Shown: positions 23,702-35,584, numbered from the stretch's first letter. The stretch: 64,000 nt of DNA from Diaprepes abbreviatus (GCA_034092305.1 JASJET010000121.1:8384001-8448000), one strand, 5' to 3'. Notes: generated by a model not told the origin, from the letters alone. Program-made: numbers and translations.

Positions 23702-24454
23702 GAATTTTAAAACTCGCAGCATTATTACTTGTTAATGCCAGTTAATATCTAACATCAATTACTTTTTTTCATTAATATTTACAACAGAAATATGTCACAC
23801 ATTGATTATGAATCATTAAGTTCTAAATCTAGTGTATCAATTTGTCTTCGAATAAACAAGTGGCCATTGATTCGTTTTACCATTAAATGTGCAAACCGTA
23901 ATCAACGAACTGTATCATACGAGTAAAAATAGTAAGAGGAAATCGATAAAAAAAACATCCCAATTTGGATTTTTGTAACGGGATAGGCCATTAAAAACCC
24001 GTATACGATTTTTCAGGTCAAGGGAACAAATCAGTTTAGCTAATTTATTATCTCGTGCGGCCCAAAACGACACTTTTGTTTGCCTTTTTTTACCCTAAAA
24101 AAGCTAAAATAAACTTTCTAATTATATATCAAATTAGGGTTACTAACTTTGAGGTTCACCATTCCCAAACAAGTAATCTATGGGTTTACCGAGTAAAAAT
24201 ACCAGCAATTTCTCATTCTGATTACGTAATAACAATAGAGTGATTACATCGATTTAGTTTTCGTAGGTGAGAAAAATTAATCAAAAATTATGTCGATTTT
24301 AGTTCAATTTAGCTGAAGATTTGCTGAATCAAAAACAATATCCGCTAAATATTAAAGCTTTAACAACCTTTACATTATTTAAACTATAAATCCCCTGCTT
24401 ATCGTTTTTTCTATTAATTTTGATGTATTTAGGAACAACTCAACAGTTGAAGTT
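23702..24454. other. Transferrin intron, nothing recognised
   Basis: AT-rich; a 62-codon open frame (24055-24243) shows no motif. Confidence 0.35.
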
Positions 24455-24537
24455 TATATATATTCTCCTTTGAAGCAGAGAAAAGAAAAGAATATATGCA
24501 AACAATTTGTTTCCTGCAAATACGACTCTGGTCCTTT

Positions 24538-24579
24538 CTCCATATGCGTTTCGATCACCTTATGGTCTCGTAAATGGAG
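24538..24579 (-). pseudogene. Inactivated hammerhead twin in the opposite arm
   Basis: Mirror of the ribozyme above, same 42-base length. Stem I (CTCCA/TGGAG) and GAAA are kept, but the core box is TTTACGA instead of CTGACGA (invariant C3 and G5 lost), stem II has a mismatch (GACC/GATC) and the palindrome is ACGCAT. It should not cleave. Confidence 0.8.
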
Positions 24580-24721
24580 CTGTATCGAACCGAGAGCAAT
24601 ATTCGCAGGAAACAACTGCTATATACAACATACATTCCAATAATATCCTACGGACATACTTTGGAATTTATATTTTTTATAGTAGGTGTTTCCTGCGAAT
24701 ATTGCTCTCGGTTCGATATAG

Positions 24722-24763
24722 CTCCACTGACGAGACCATAAGGTGGTCGAAACGCGTATGGAG
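24722..24763 (+). ncRNA. Type I hammerhead ribozyme, consensus core
   Basis: Self-cleaving RNA motif. Stem I is CTCCA (24722-24726) with TGGAG (24759-24763). The core box is CTGACGA (24727-24733). Stem II is GACC (24734-24737) with GGTC (24745-24748) and a 7-base loop. GAAA is at 24749-24752. Stem III is the self-complementary ACGCGT (24752-24757), and the cleavage site follows A24758 (a UH site, triplet GTA). All invariant positions (C3, U4, G5, A6, G8, A9, G12, A13, A14, A15.1, U16.1, H17) fit. Stem III has only two pairs within one molecule, so cleavage may need a dimer through the palindrome, as described for minimal hammerheads of Penelope-like elements. Transcription and activity are unproven. 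Confidence 0.85.
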
Positions 24764-24837
24764 AGAGGATCAGAGTTGTATTTGCAGGAAACAAATTGTA
24801 TATATTCTTTACTTTTCTCTGCTTGAAAGGAGTTAGT

Positions 24838-27020
24838 TTGTTTTTAACCGACTTCTAAAAGAAGGTGGTTCTCAATTCGTCGACTATGTATTTTTTTATG
24901 TATATACACGGATTACTCCGGAACGGTTGCACCGATTTGAATGAAATTTTTTAGGTTATGATCAGGAAGTTGCTGCGGTAGTCTCATATTTTTTTAGATG
25001 AAATTGGTGAAGTAAAATCCAATTATATGGCGGCCAAAAAAATTAATTTTGTCCGATTTTCTCCAAAATTGGTATGGAGAAATTTTCGGGGTTGTACCCA
25101 ACGAATCTGAAATTATTTTTAAAAATTCAAAATGGCGAATTTAATATGGTGGACAAAAAAATTTAATTTCGTCCCATTTTCTCCAAAATTGGTATGGGGG
25201 AGTTTTCGGGGTCGCACATGACGAATTTAAAATTATTTGTAAAAAATTCAATATGGCGTATTGAATATGGTGGATAATAAATAATTTTCTCCGATTTTTA
25301 TTCAAAATTGATATGAGGGAGTTTTTGGGATAGCACATTACGAATCTGATATTATTGTGAATTTTCTTACCATAATTTGTATATATTAGTAGTTATTTAT
25401 TTTATTTACAAATAATTTGGCGCCGACTTCAAAAAGTTCAATTTCATATAAAAATTTATAGTTATTTTTCACTTTTTAGCGAACTTTTAGACGTCGGTTA
25501 AATCTTTTTATAAAAATTTTATTTTTCTATTTTTAGTTTTAGAATTCATTATGATATCCATAAATTATTTGAACTAAGTACTAATCGAGATTAGTGTACC
25601 TCGCAATGACTCCAAGGTGTCAAAAAGTACCCATTTTATCCAAAGTTATAAATCACCCTAAAATGAACCACTAAAAATTCGTTGGTACTTAGAGTTTTCC
25701 AAATACCAGTAAAATTGTGTCAAACAAATATTTAGTCTGTCATAGTAAATCCACTATCTTAAATTTAAAATTAATTTTAGAATGCTAATATAGGCCCCAA
25801 AACCATCCAATATCGATGTTTAAAGAACCTAAGAGGTAAATTTCTTAGCTCGATATATTTTATACTGTATGCGCCTCAAGGACCCCACAATATCAATTTT
25901 AGACAAAATCGGAACATGTAAAATTTTCTGTCCCTCATATTGTATCTTATCAACCTAATAGTTGTAGAAAATTAACTTCATATTCGTAATACACGACCCC
26001 GAAAACCCTCTAATAACAAATCTGAAAAAATACGAATAAAATAAAATTTTCAACCCACCATATTGCAGCCGGTATATTGAATTTCAAAAAAATGATTTTA
26101 AGCCTTAATCTAATCTAAATCTAAACCCTTCAAAGCCCCCTAGTAGCAATTTTAGATGAAATCCGGAAATTTAAAATTTCTAGATTTATATTCGCTATTT
26201 ACATCCTCAAAAACGATTCAGTCCCACCTTTGAACAAAATCAAAAAATGTAAAATTTTTAGTCCGCTATCTTGGATATTGAATCCTGAAAAAATACTTTT
26301 AAATTCATAATTTACACCCTCAAGAACCCCCTATATCAGTTTGAGAGAAAATCGAAGAATGTATAATTTTTAGGACACCACACTGCCAGATTGAGTTTTT
26401 CAAAAAATATTTTAAATTCATAATTAACACTAACAAAAATACCCCAATACTGAATCTTTAATCCGCCATCTTAGATCCGCCATAGTGAATTTTTTTTAAA
26501 TAATTTCATATTCGTTATGTGCAACCCCGAAAATTCCCCCGACCCAATTTTGAAGAAAATCGGGCAAAATTGATTTTTTCGTCCGTCATATTGGATCCGC
26601 CATATTGAATGATTTAAAAATATTTTGGATCCAATATGTGCGACCCCGAAAATTCCCCGACACCAATTTTGGAGAAAATCAGACAAAATTAATTTTTTTT
26701 TGTCCGCCATATTGGATCCGCCATATTGAATTTTTTTAAAATAATTTCAGATTCGTTGTGTATGACCCCAAAAATTCCTCCAACCAATTTTGGAGAAAAT
26801 CAGACAAAAATATTTTTTTTGCCGCCATATTGTCAGCGCCATCTTGGATATTACTGCACCAATTTCGTCCAAAAAAATATGGGACCACCGCAGCAACTTC
26901 TTGAACACAACGTAAAAAATTTCATTGAAATCGGGGACGACGTTCCGGAGTAATCGGTGTACATACATAAAAAAACATACATACTCGACGAATTGAGAAC
27001 CTCCTTCTTTTCTAACTCTG
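24838..27020. mobile_element. Foldback built of ~125-bp diverged tandem units
   Basis: Outer inverted ends: ACCGACTTCTAAAAGAAGG, TTCTCAATTCGTCGAC and TACTCCGGAACG on the left (24846-24930) match CGTTCCGGAGTAATC, GACGAATTGAGAACC and CCTTCTTTTC on the right (26940-27015). Inside, the left third (to about 25500) has units containing CTCCAAAATTGGTATGG, TTTTCGGGGT, CGAATCTGA and CAATATGGCGGA on the plus strand. The right two thirds (25680-26930) carry about eight such units in reverse. No real coding: the open frames here are shadows of the repeat. A single-arm relative is at 33725-34915. Confidence 0.85.
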
Positions 27021-27984
27021 TTAAAAAGAGACAGAGATGCAGGACGAAATAAAAACCACCCACATTCAAGATTAAGGTTACTTGTGTCAATTTTTACTAA
27101 AATTATACACAAATTACACAAATTTTTTCTGCACAAAATGACAACAAAACTTGGAGTAGTTCTTAATATACGAGTACACAACAGCTATTATCACCATGAG
27201 AATGATATCACAAATAATAAAAATAGGTCGAAGAAGTATAAAGAAACTTTCAGTCAACTAACCGCAAAATCTCTGTGTCGTTGATAACTTGAATAAGAAA
27301 AGTTAGGTAATTGAATTTAGTCCTGCCGCGAAATGAGGAAAAATAAAGTTTTTGTCTCGTTTAGTTTCGTTCCGACGCTTGGGAAAAATATTGAGACTAT
27401 ATGAGATAAAATAGTAATGAGACGCAACATGCCAAATGCGCCGTAAAAAAGAATTTTGCGGGTCAAACCGTTTTAAGAGAACATCATAGCTATTGTGTTA
27501 TAAAGTTGTTTTCGTTTAAAAATAAGATCTTATATAAATCCTTGTCTGTGTTGAAAATTGTCCCAAATAAACTAAATAAATCAATTACCTATTATAGTAA
27601 TAAGCAATATAATTATTAATATCATTTTTACGTGAAAATTGGTATAAATTAAACTGATGACGATTTGTGCAATTCCAAGAACTAAATTGATAGTAGTAAT
27701 TTTGCAATAAATAATCTTAATTTTAACAACAAAAACATTTCAAATCACCGGCATATACCATGGTTATTAAAGAATATAATTATAAATTAGATATATACCA
27801 CGACTATTTTAACAATAAAAATTACAGATTATTGTATAAATTTTAGACATACAAACAAAAGTATATTAATTAAATAAACCATTTACGAAAAATTAACAAA
27901 TATTATACATAAAAACTTGGCTCAGAAAAAAATATGGATTTGTCAAGCAAGTATATTTAAAATGAAAAAACTATTTACCGTTTT
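27021..27984. other. Transferrin intron, nothing recognised
   Basis: AT-rich; only short random frames. Confidence 0.35.
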
Positions 27985-29260
27985 AGTAATTATTTCGACT
28001 AAGTGAAATCTAGAAAAATGACTTTTTTTCAAAAATTTTCGACACGATTCTGTCCTTGGTTTTCTATAATTTTTCTTCAGCTTTCCGGAAAACACTGAAA
28101 ATCCCTTTTCACTTTAGATTTAATTTTTAGCACTAAATCGTTCAAATTTTCTTTTATCCACAAATTTCGCGCTTATGGAAGTTTCCATATTATACGAAAT
28201 TTAAAATTTCGCACTTCTTTAATCGGAAAAATCAAGAAAAATTACCCACAAACTTAAAAAACAAAATCGTCAGTTACATCCGTCAGCGACATAATTTTTC
28301 TCAAAAAGTAAATAATTCGCACTGTTGCCATATCATAAATAAATTTTTTCTAAAATATACATATATTCTTTTCTTTCCTTTAGAGTTGTAAAGAAAATAC
28401 TCGAAAAATATAAGTGGTGGGCGCGAAGAACACTTTCATTATTATTTAGCGAAACATTTGTTACGAAAAAAATATTCCAACTACAATAACATGTATCATC
28501 ATTTTTTTAAATAAATGGAAGAGGTTTATCCTCCCTCCTTTAAAAAGGACGAAGAAGAACATTAATAATTTGCTTTTTAGATATTTCTTTATGTCGCGTA
28601 TTTCTTCTATTGTTCTAGTACCAAACTATACTCTTCCTCACTAGAATTTATAATTCTTATCCATTTCTATACATTTTGACCATATTACTTTATCAAGCAT
28701 ATTATTTTTTGCAGCAAATATTAAACCACCAACTTCCTTACTAACTCAGAACTTTTCCCTCTCTCTTTTCCTGGCGGAGACTGTCCCGCCTGACAAAAAC
28801 ATTTTTATTTAATTTTTCTGGGTCAGTAGAGGTTGGTTCAGGTTAGTTTCAGTTTTTTAAACTCACTAAAACCAAACCAAACCTGAACCGACAACAACTA
28901 ACCTAAAATTTCGATTAGTAACGACTAATTTTACCCATATTTTTAAATTACAAAAATTAGCTTTCGTTAATGTAAGGGTCAATCAAGTTTACGAAACTTA
29001 TTTTTGCTTTATATTTTGAAATTACCATTCAAAATAAACCTGAAATTTTGTGTTTTTTTTAGAAATAAAAGTGACTTCGAGAAATGAAGCGTGATGTTTT
29101 CTGTATTTTCTGGAAAACTGAAGACAAATTGTGGAAAACCAAGATCAAAATTGGGTTCTACTGCCTCAAATAAGAGATATCTAACGCAATTTTTGAAAAA
29201 AAAGACCTCGTGGCCCTATATTTCGCTTAATCGAAATAATTATTCAAGTTTTAAACGATT
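27985..29260. repeat. Old inverted duplication, arms ~165 bp
   Basis: The left arm (about 27985-28140) and right arm (about 29085-29255) are reverse complements with drift: TTGGTTTTCTATAATTTTTC / GTGGAAAACCAAG, TCAGCTTTCCGGAAAACACTG against TGTATTTTCTGGAAAACTGAAG (piecewise), and AGTAATTATTTCGACTAAG / CTTAATCGAAATAATTATT. About 950 bp of non-coding DNA lies between. The open frame 29091-29405 starts in the right arm and is not conserved in the left, so it is not called. Confidence 0.7.
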
Positions 29261-29826
29261 GTCTTATTTTACACAATTGATTGAAAAAAAAATAAAACAT
29301 TTCCTAGTTGGTGGAAATAACTTTTTATTGTTAATTTCTCCGCTTCCGCTGTCTAAGGTGCTGTTAAATTTTTTTTTTCTAAATTGCTCAGTTTTAATGA
29401 AGTAATTTTTAATTTTTAAAAGTTTTAAGGTTAAAGACCGCTAAGTCACTCTAAGTTGAGAAATTATTATTATAATTCTGTTTCATGGCATGTCCCGTGG
29501 GTAATAATTATTATTAGTAAATCAAAAGTAAAAATGTAAATTATTAAGGTTGATGAACGCCATGATTAATTTTTTTAAGCAGTAAAAGAAAGAGCTGAAC
29601 TCAGGCTTTTTAAAATTTTAGAAACTTACTTTAAATGTTGCTTTAAAAAGTGACCAAAAATTTGGCACCAGAAGAAATTTATACATTTTTAGATAAGACA
29701 CCTTAAATATTTTTGATAATTTGAAACAACTAAATACGCATTTTATATTATATGCTCTACAAATTAAATAATTTCTAAGATACTAAATGATGATATTTGC
29801 AATAAAATACCCATAAATGGAGAATG
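29261..29826. other. Transferrin intron, nothing recognised
   Basis: AT-rich, no motif. Confidence 0.3.
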
Positions 29827-30078
29827 AAATATTGTAAGTTGACTCATTTGGCCGATATAGATACCAGTGTGAGAACTGACATTTTTAAGATGTCACAAGA
29901 AGTGAACCAAAAGGCATCAGATACTAACGCTCCTTTTCTTAGAACGTATTTAAATTAGATTCTGAGCACATATAATAACATGTGTTTTGAATTGACAGAA
30001 TACAAATATTCGAAATTCAAACCAAAAAATTTTAGAAAAATTGCATCAACGGACTTCAAGAGATATTTAGTGCTTCGT
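29827..30078 (+). pseudogene. Possible broken coding fragment, unknown
   Basis: An ATG-started frame of about 83 codons interrupted by a single TAG near 29959. It reads KMSQEVNQKASDTNAPFLRT before the stop and YNNMCFELTEYKYSKF after it. Composition is protein-like, but I recognise no family. It could equally be chance or part of an unknown transposon. Confidence 0.25.
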
Positions 30079-30382
30079 TAAATCCACTTCCAGAAAAGGA
30101 AGTTATCATTTCATATCACAAATATATTTTTAATGTTTTTTCACGTATAATTTTTAATGGGAGTAAAGTAAGATATTTTGATAAAACTTTCAGGACTTTT
30201 TGAGGGACTCTCAGTGATCGTTTCATACTAATATTTTCAATATAGGTTTATTGCAAAAGATATAAAACTGAAAAAGTTTGTGGACGAGAAAAATTTTTAA
30301 TAGACTTTATTCGAATATAATTTTTGCTAGTAATTCGACATTTCAATAACATTTTTAAGGTGTTTTAAGGAGAACTCTGGAG

Positions 30383-32650
30383 CAGTTGTGGCTTTTCCTT
30401 AGATTTGCAGGTTGACGCAACCCACAAAAAAATTGTGAATTAAAATGAAACATACTAATAAATATAAGTACAAATATTTTTTTTAATTTCTACCGATAAT
30501 TTAATGATTAAATTTATATTAATTTTTTACCTAGATTATACGCGAACAGCAATCAATTATTGAAACAATTCAACTTACTTCATCTAAATATCATTAATAA
30601 TTTATCCATATTACAGTATTATGCCTGGGAACATTATGGCTTTGCTGGGTTGCAATTTTAATGTAACCTAAGCTAATCCATACGAGCCTATATAGAGTTG
30701 CCTATCTAAAACGTGAAGATTAATTCCGTCTTATAAGCTTCATGTAGGTTGCAAGTTGACTGCAAACCTATATTTAGTTTGCCCCAAAGTTGTCAGACCT
30801 AGGAAACTTTCCCTAAATCTAGGAAATTTTGTGACTTATAGAGAAAAGGAAATTTTATTCAATTTAATGCCCATTTTGTGTAGTTTTTGAATAAGATACA
30901 ATTCTCAACAAACAATAATGATTATTATTTAAAAACTAGTAAATAAGTTTTTTTTTGACGCGTTGCTTACAAATCTTGAGCGCATTTGTATACTTGTCAA
31001 GAAGTTTCAATGGTTCCACATGCTCCCCGGTTTTTGGTCAATGAACTACCGGGGAAACCCAGAGCGCTTTATGTATCACGCCATTTCAGTAAAAAAAATA
31101 CGCAACGTTGCTGAACATACTGTGTGGGATTTTGCATACTAAAAGTCAAGCAATGGTTTTAATCCTTGTATTAGCCCAGAAATGGTTACTAAATTTAAGT
31201 TTTCTATCGAGAGAAACGAAATGCTATCATAAATTAAAAAAAAAAACTGGTTTGTTTATTTTATTTAGAGTAGATTAGCGATTGGGTATATTAAGTACGC
31301 ACTTTTATATTTTTTAAAGTTAAGATTTATTATTTGTAGGTAAATGAGCTTAAATTAAATCCCTCTATTTTACAACACACAACCGGAGGGGTACCCACCA
31401 TGCAACCAAAATCAGGCAGTTGTTCACTTAAGGAGTAAAAGCGACCAGTCACATTGCAGTGACGTCACACCTAAGGTGTCAATTCGTTAATTTCAAATAG
31501 CGCGCTGAACACGTGAACTATGATGGGGGTAAAGGAGAGAGGAGAAATGTCGTAAGACAGAGTGGAATTCTATCGTAAAATAGTGCGGATCTTAAATTAT
31601 AATGTCTCAAATTGGAGATTCCAGTGAACTTGCCTATAGAAATCTAAGACATTTTTTGTCAAAAATTTAGAGAAGTGAAAAAAACTATCTGACATCTCTG
31701 GTTTACCCGTCGATTTCGTAATCCTACGTGTTCTACTTTGTTGTGCGGTGCGCTATTGTATTTTTTTTTACGATTTCCGTTTTGGTTTTGGTAAAAACAA
31801 AAATGAATTATGTTTAAAGTTTAATTGTAGATCCATTTTGTGGTCGGTCATTATGTGATAAGGCTAAAACAAAGAGGCTTGGAAGGCCTACTCCGAATTT
31901 AAAAATAGAACAATCCGTCTCTAGCAAAAAAAGGGCATTTACTAGGACGTTTAACCGGGACCTTTATAATAAACATACGTGGCTTTGTGTTGTGAAATTA
32001 AAAATGCTCTGTTTTATTTTTCTTGTTTATTATTTGAAAGAGAAACTTCTCGAACAAAAGTAGGTTTTACCAACTTAAATAATTCGGGGGACAGCATTAA
32101 AAAGCTTATCTTGTCGGCAATTGAAAAACGTTTGCAATATTCACTTTCTAGGAGTATTAACGTAGCTGCTCAATTAAGCAGCGCTTGTCGAAAAGATATT
32201 GAACTATACAATGCAAAAGTAAAACATAATCGATACATTTTAAACATTATAATTAATTGTGTACGTTTCTGTTGAGCTTTCGAACCTGCGTTACGAGGAC
32301 ATGATGAGTCTACGTGTTCCTCTAATCCGGGAGTATTTCGAAGTTTAATTGATTTTATTGCAGAGTTAGACAGAGTTCTGAAACAACATTTGGAAAAAGC
32401 ATCGGTATTTAAAAGTACGTCAAAAACCATTCAAAATGAAATTTTACAAGCAATGTCTGTCTATTGTATCTCAAGAGAAAATTTCTAAAGAAATAAAAGA
32501 AGCTGATTATTTGTCTATAATAGCTGACGAAATTAGTGACGTATGAAATATCTTTCAAATGGCAATTGTTTTTAGATACATTGTACGGGGCAGGCCGGCT
32601 GAGCGATTTTGGGATTTTTTAGTGCCTTTAGAACATGACGCGGAAACTTG
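30383..32650 (+). mobile_element. hAT element (ZMYM1/TTF family), copy A, 3'-truncated
   Basis: The 5' end CAGTTGTGGCTTTTCC matches the CAGTGGCGG terminus of copy C (54743), followed by a shared 5' region (GTTGCGCAACCC-like, ACTAATAAATATAAGTACAA, GAGTTGCCTATCTAA) to about 30790. About 0.9 kb not present in copy C follows (30800-31690); it could be original 5' sequence or a later insertion. Transposase sequence starts near 31930. No 3' terminus was found after about 32650. Confidence 0.8.
31930..32650 (+). pseudogene. hAT transposase copy A: TTF zinc-finger and DUF4371 region
   Basis: Reads FNRDLYNKHTWLCC (one-base loss), CEIKNALFYFSCLLFERETS (TTF domain cysteines), then an open frame 31979-32275. 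It continues across stops with LRGHDESTCSSNPGVF, IQNEILQAM, ISKEIKEADYLSIIADEISD (DUF4371, start of the catalytic core) and RPAERFWDFLVP. Copies B and C retain parts of the same reading. Stops and frameshifts make it inactive. Confidence 0.8.
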
Positions 32651-33724
32651 GTCTTTTGTTATACTTAAACAACAAAGACAATAGTTTTGGCAACGAAATT
32701 AAAAATTAAAACGCAAATTGTTGAGAAGCAACTTTTTTGCGACTAATTAAAACCAATAAAGATGAGATAATTAATTAAAAAAAAAGAACTAAACTGACTT
32801 TAAAAAAATGACCTAAAAAGTAAAAAGGAAATTATAGACTTTTTCAAATTATAATTAATATGTAAATTGTAGATTTACTCATTTCCTTAGTACTTTTTTA
32901 AGGCTGAGCTAAATTGAAACTTTATAGAAAATACCTCCAAACTTTACGAAGAGAATCAACTAATGCAAAAGGAAATAGAACACAGATTAAAAGCTACATC
33001 TCCTAACACTGCAGTAATGATATTGAAAAGAAGTTGGATAAAAATACCAATTCATCTAGAATTAATTTAAAAATAGCTCCTTCAAGTACTACGGCGCCGA
33101 CTTCAAAAGAGTGTCAAGTAAATGAGTAAATCTACAATTATTAAATTGATTGAAATTTAAAACAGTTTTTAAATTATCTTTATTTTTTGTGTAAATTTTT
33201 GAGGCCGGTTTAGTTTTCTTTTTTGAAAAAATAAATTAATATTTCTTAGTAATATCATACAATCCTCTCGAGCAAATCCAAATATGCAAAGGGGTTTTAG
33301 ATTAAACAGAGAAAGCGGCAAACAAAAAAAAACCCTTTTCAAAATTTCCGACCTTTGTAAACAATATTTAATTTCCCAGAAGACTCGTGTAGCCCTGGCA
33401 ACCGCCAGGTGATAATCTGCCTTGTTGGCGCTATATTTGTAAGAAAACAAGAAGTTCTTAGGTATTAAAGAAATTTTGCTTTTCTTGACATTTTTTAATT
33501 AATTAAATATCATAACATAATAAATATCATAATTTCTGGAACGTATATTTTTCGATCGATAAATAAATGCTTTTACTAGAAAGTCCCTAATCGCCACGAT
33601 AACAATTCGTAACTTGATAATTACTTCAAACGAACCACACAACCTGGCAATGACGGTATTATCATGGGTCGACGTTTTTTACTTTAAACGAAATTGACAT
33701 TTCTTTTTTTGCGTCTTTTCGTCA
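32651..33724. other. Intron DNA with a short inverted repeat
   Basis: TGTAGATTTACTCATTTCC (32874) and AAATGAGTAAATCTACA (33120) are inverted with about 230 bases between, possibly a ~275-bp MITE. 'CGGCGCCGACTTCAAAA' at 33092 also occurs at 25421, linking it to the array foldback family. Nothing coding. Confidence 0.4.
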
Positions 33725-34915
33725 TGATGTCCGGAACGGCGGCACCAATTTGAATAAAATTTTTTACGTTATGTTCAAGAACTTGCTGCGGTGGTCCCCG
33801 AAATTGGGGCAGTAAAATCTAAGATGACGCTGATAATATGGCGGACAAAAAATTTAATTTTGTCCAATTTTCTCCAAAATTGGTGTGGGGAAGTTCTCGA
33901 GGTTGCACATAACGAATCCAAAATATTTTTAAAAAATTCCAAAATCTAAAATTATTTTTTAAAAATTCAATATGGCCGATCCAATATGGCGAACCAAAAA
34001 ATCTATTTTGTCCGATTTTCTCCAAAATTGGTATAGGGGAATTTTCGGAATCACACATAACGAATCTGATATTATTTTTGTGTAAATCAATATGGCGTAT
34101 CCAATATGGCGGATAAAAAATTAATTTTTTCCGATTTTTTTCAAAATTGATATGGGAGTTTTTGGGATCGCAATTTCAAATCTGAAGTTATTTAAAAAAA
34201 AAATAAGTATGGAGGATCCAAAATGGCGGATTAAAAATTCTACATCTCTCGATTTTGTCTAAAATCAGTATTGGAGAATTTTTGTTAGTGTTAATTACGA
34301 ATTTAAAATATTTTTTGAAACACTCAATCTGGCGGATTTAATATGGCGTCCTAAGAACTATAGATTTTTCGATTTTCTCCAAAACTGATATAGGGGGTTC
34401 TTGAGGGTGTAAATTATGAATTTAAAAGTATTTTCCCAGGATTAAATATGGCGAATCCAATATAGCGGACTAAAAATTTTACATTTTTCAGTTTTGTTCA
34501 AAGGTGGAACTGGATCGTTTCTGAGGATGTAAATAACGAATATAAAATTATTTTAAGGAAATCTATTATATCAGTTCCAATGTTACTGTCTAGAAGTTTT
34601 AAATTTCTGAATTTTATCCAAAATTGGTACTAGAGAGCTTTGAAGGGTTTAGATTTAAATTAGATTAAGACTTAAAATAATTTTTTTGAAATTCAATATA
34701 GCGAATGCAATATGGTGGGTTGAAAATTTTACCTTATTCGCATTTTTTCAGATTTGTTATTAGAGGGTTTTCGGGGTCATTTATTATGAATATGAAGTTA
34801 ATTTTTTACAACTATTAGGTTGATAAGATACAATATGAGGAACAGAAAATTTTACATATTCCGATTTTATCTAAAATTGATATTGAAGGGTTCTTGAGGC
34901 GTATGGAAGGAATAA
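33725..34915 (+). repeat. Single-arm array of ~125-bp diverged units
   Basis: Begins CCGGAACGGCGGCACC and ATTTTTTACGTTATGTTCAAG, matching the inner side of the 24838-27020 foldback. About nine units follow, each with TCCAAAATTGGT, GGGTT..CGAGG/TTGAGG and CGAATCTGA or ATTATGAATTT, then CAATATGGCGGA. Units decay toward the right end. It is one arm of the foldback family without its partner. Confidence 0.8.
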
Positions 34916-35024
34916 ATCAACCGTTATTAGACACCACAACATGGTCTACTACTAATAACATATATGTTGAATAAAATTAAAGAGTGGAATATATAAGTGT
35001 TTCATATAATACTAGTAACCATGT

Positions 35025-35029
<5 letters not shown>

Positions 35030-35104
<75 letters not shown>
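35030..35104. repeat. (TA)n microsatellite
   Basis: About 74 bases of TA repeat. Confidence 0.95.
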
Positions 35105-35107
<3 letters not shown>

Positions 35108-35584
35108 CTGAGATATTTTCTAGTTGGCGTATGCAAATCACATACCAATAATATTTCCTACATACCACACTCGTCCGACCTAATTTAGTAACTAATTTAT
35201 TTTAAAGACCGTTTTATTAGCACTCCCTAATTCCTTATAGTACAGAAATTTAACCTTAATAGTTTATTTTGCTCACATAAATTCATGGGAAATCTATAAA
35301 TAACTGGCAATTTATTATTCCTAATATTCCTTAGTATTTCCTAGCTCTCAAATCACTATATTAGTCATTTGCTAAATATTACACCTATAACTCATAGAAG
35401 TCGTTAATTCGTTTTAATTAAGACATTGGACCTTGTATTTGAAGTTAAATTATCTTGAAAAATAGGGGTAATATTTTATTTTCCTAAAATAGAGAGTTAT
35501 TTGCATTAATCTTGAAAGGGTCTCAAGGAGGAATTTTTAAGATTAATGTAAAAATGTCTTGGAATACATCTACGTTACAAATAT
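35105..35584. other. Transferrin intron, nothing recognised
   Basis: AT-rich, no motif. Confidence 0.3.

Larger units (their letters stand above)
24455..24835. mobile_element. Palindromic element with head-to-head hammerhead motifs
   Basis: Two arms of about 160 bp in inverted orientation (about 24468-24630 and 24680-24833) around a short spacer. Shared inverted blocks include TTTCCTGCAAATAC / GTATTTGCAGGAAA, GGTCTCGT.AATGGAGCT / AGCTCCACTGACGAGACC, TCGAACCGAGAGCAATATTC and its complement, and TTTCTCTGCTT / AAGCAGAGAAA. Each arm contains a 42-base hammerhead-ribozyme motif; the plus-strand one matches the core consensus. Such motifs occur in Penelope-like elements and retrozymes, which may be the source. 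Confidence 0.88.

Noticed and set aside
26471..27181. Minus-strand frames of 79-144 codons with repeated FGVAHI/MADKKK-like peptides
   Set aside because: They are shadows of the ~125-bp tandem units in the foldback; no conserved protein motif.
28800..28910. GGTTGGTTCAGG / CCTGAACCGAC hairpin as an RNA gene
   Set aside because: Short imperfect inverted repeat of low-complexity GGTTNN words; no tRNA or snRNA features.
29091..29405. 104-codon frame in the right arm of the inverted duplication
   Set aside because: The left arm does not keep the frame, and no protein family is recognisable.
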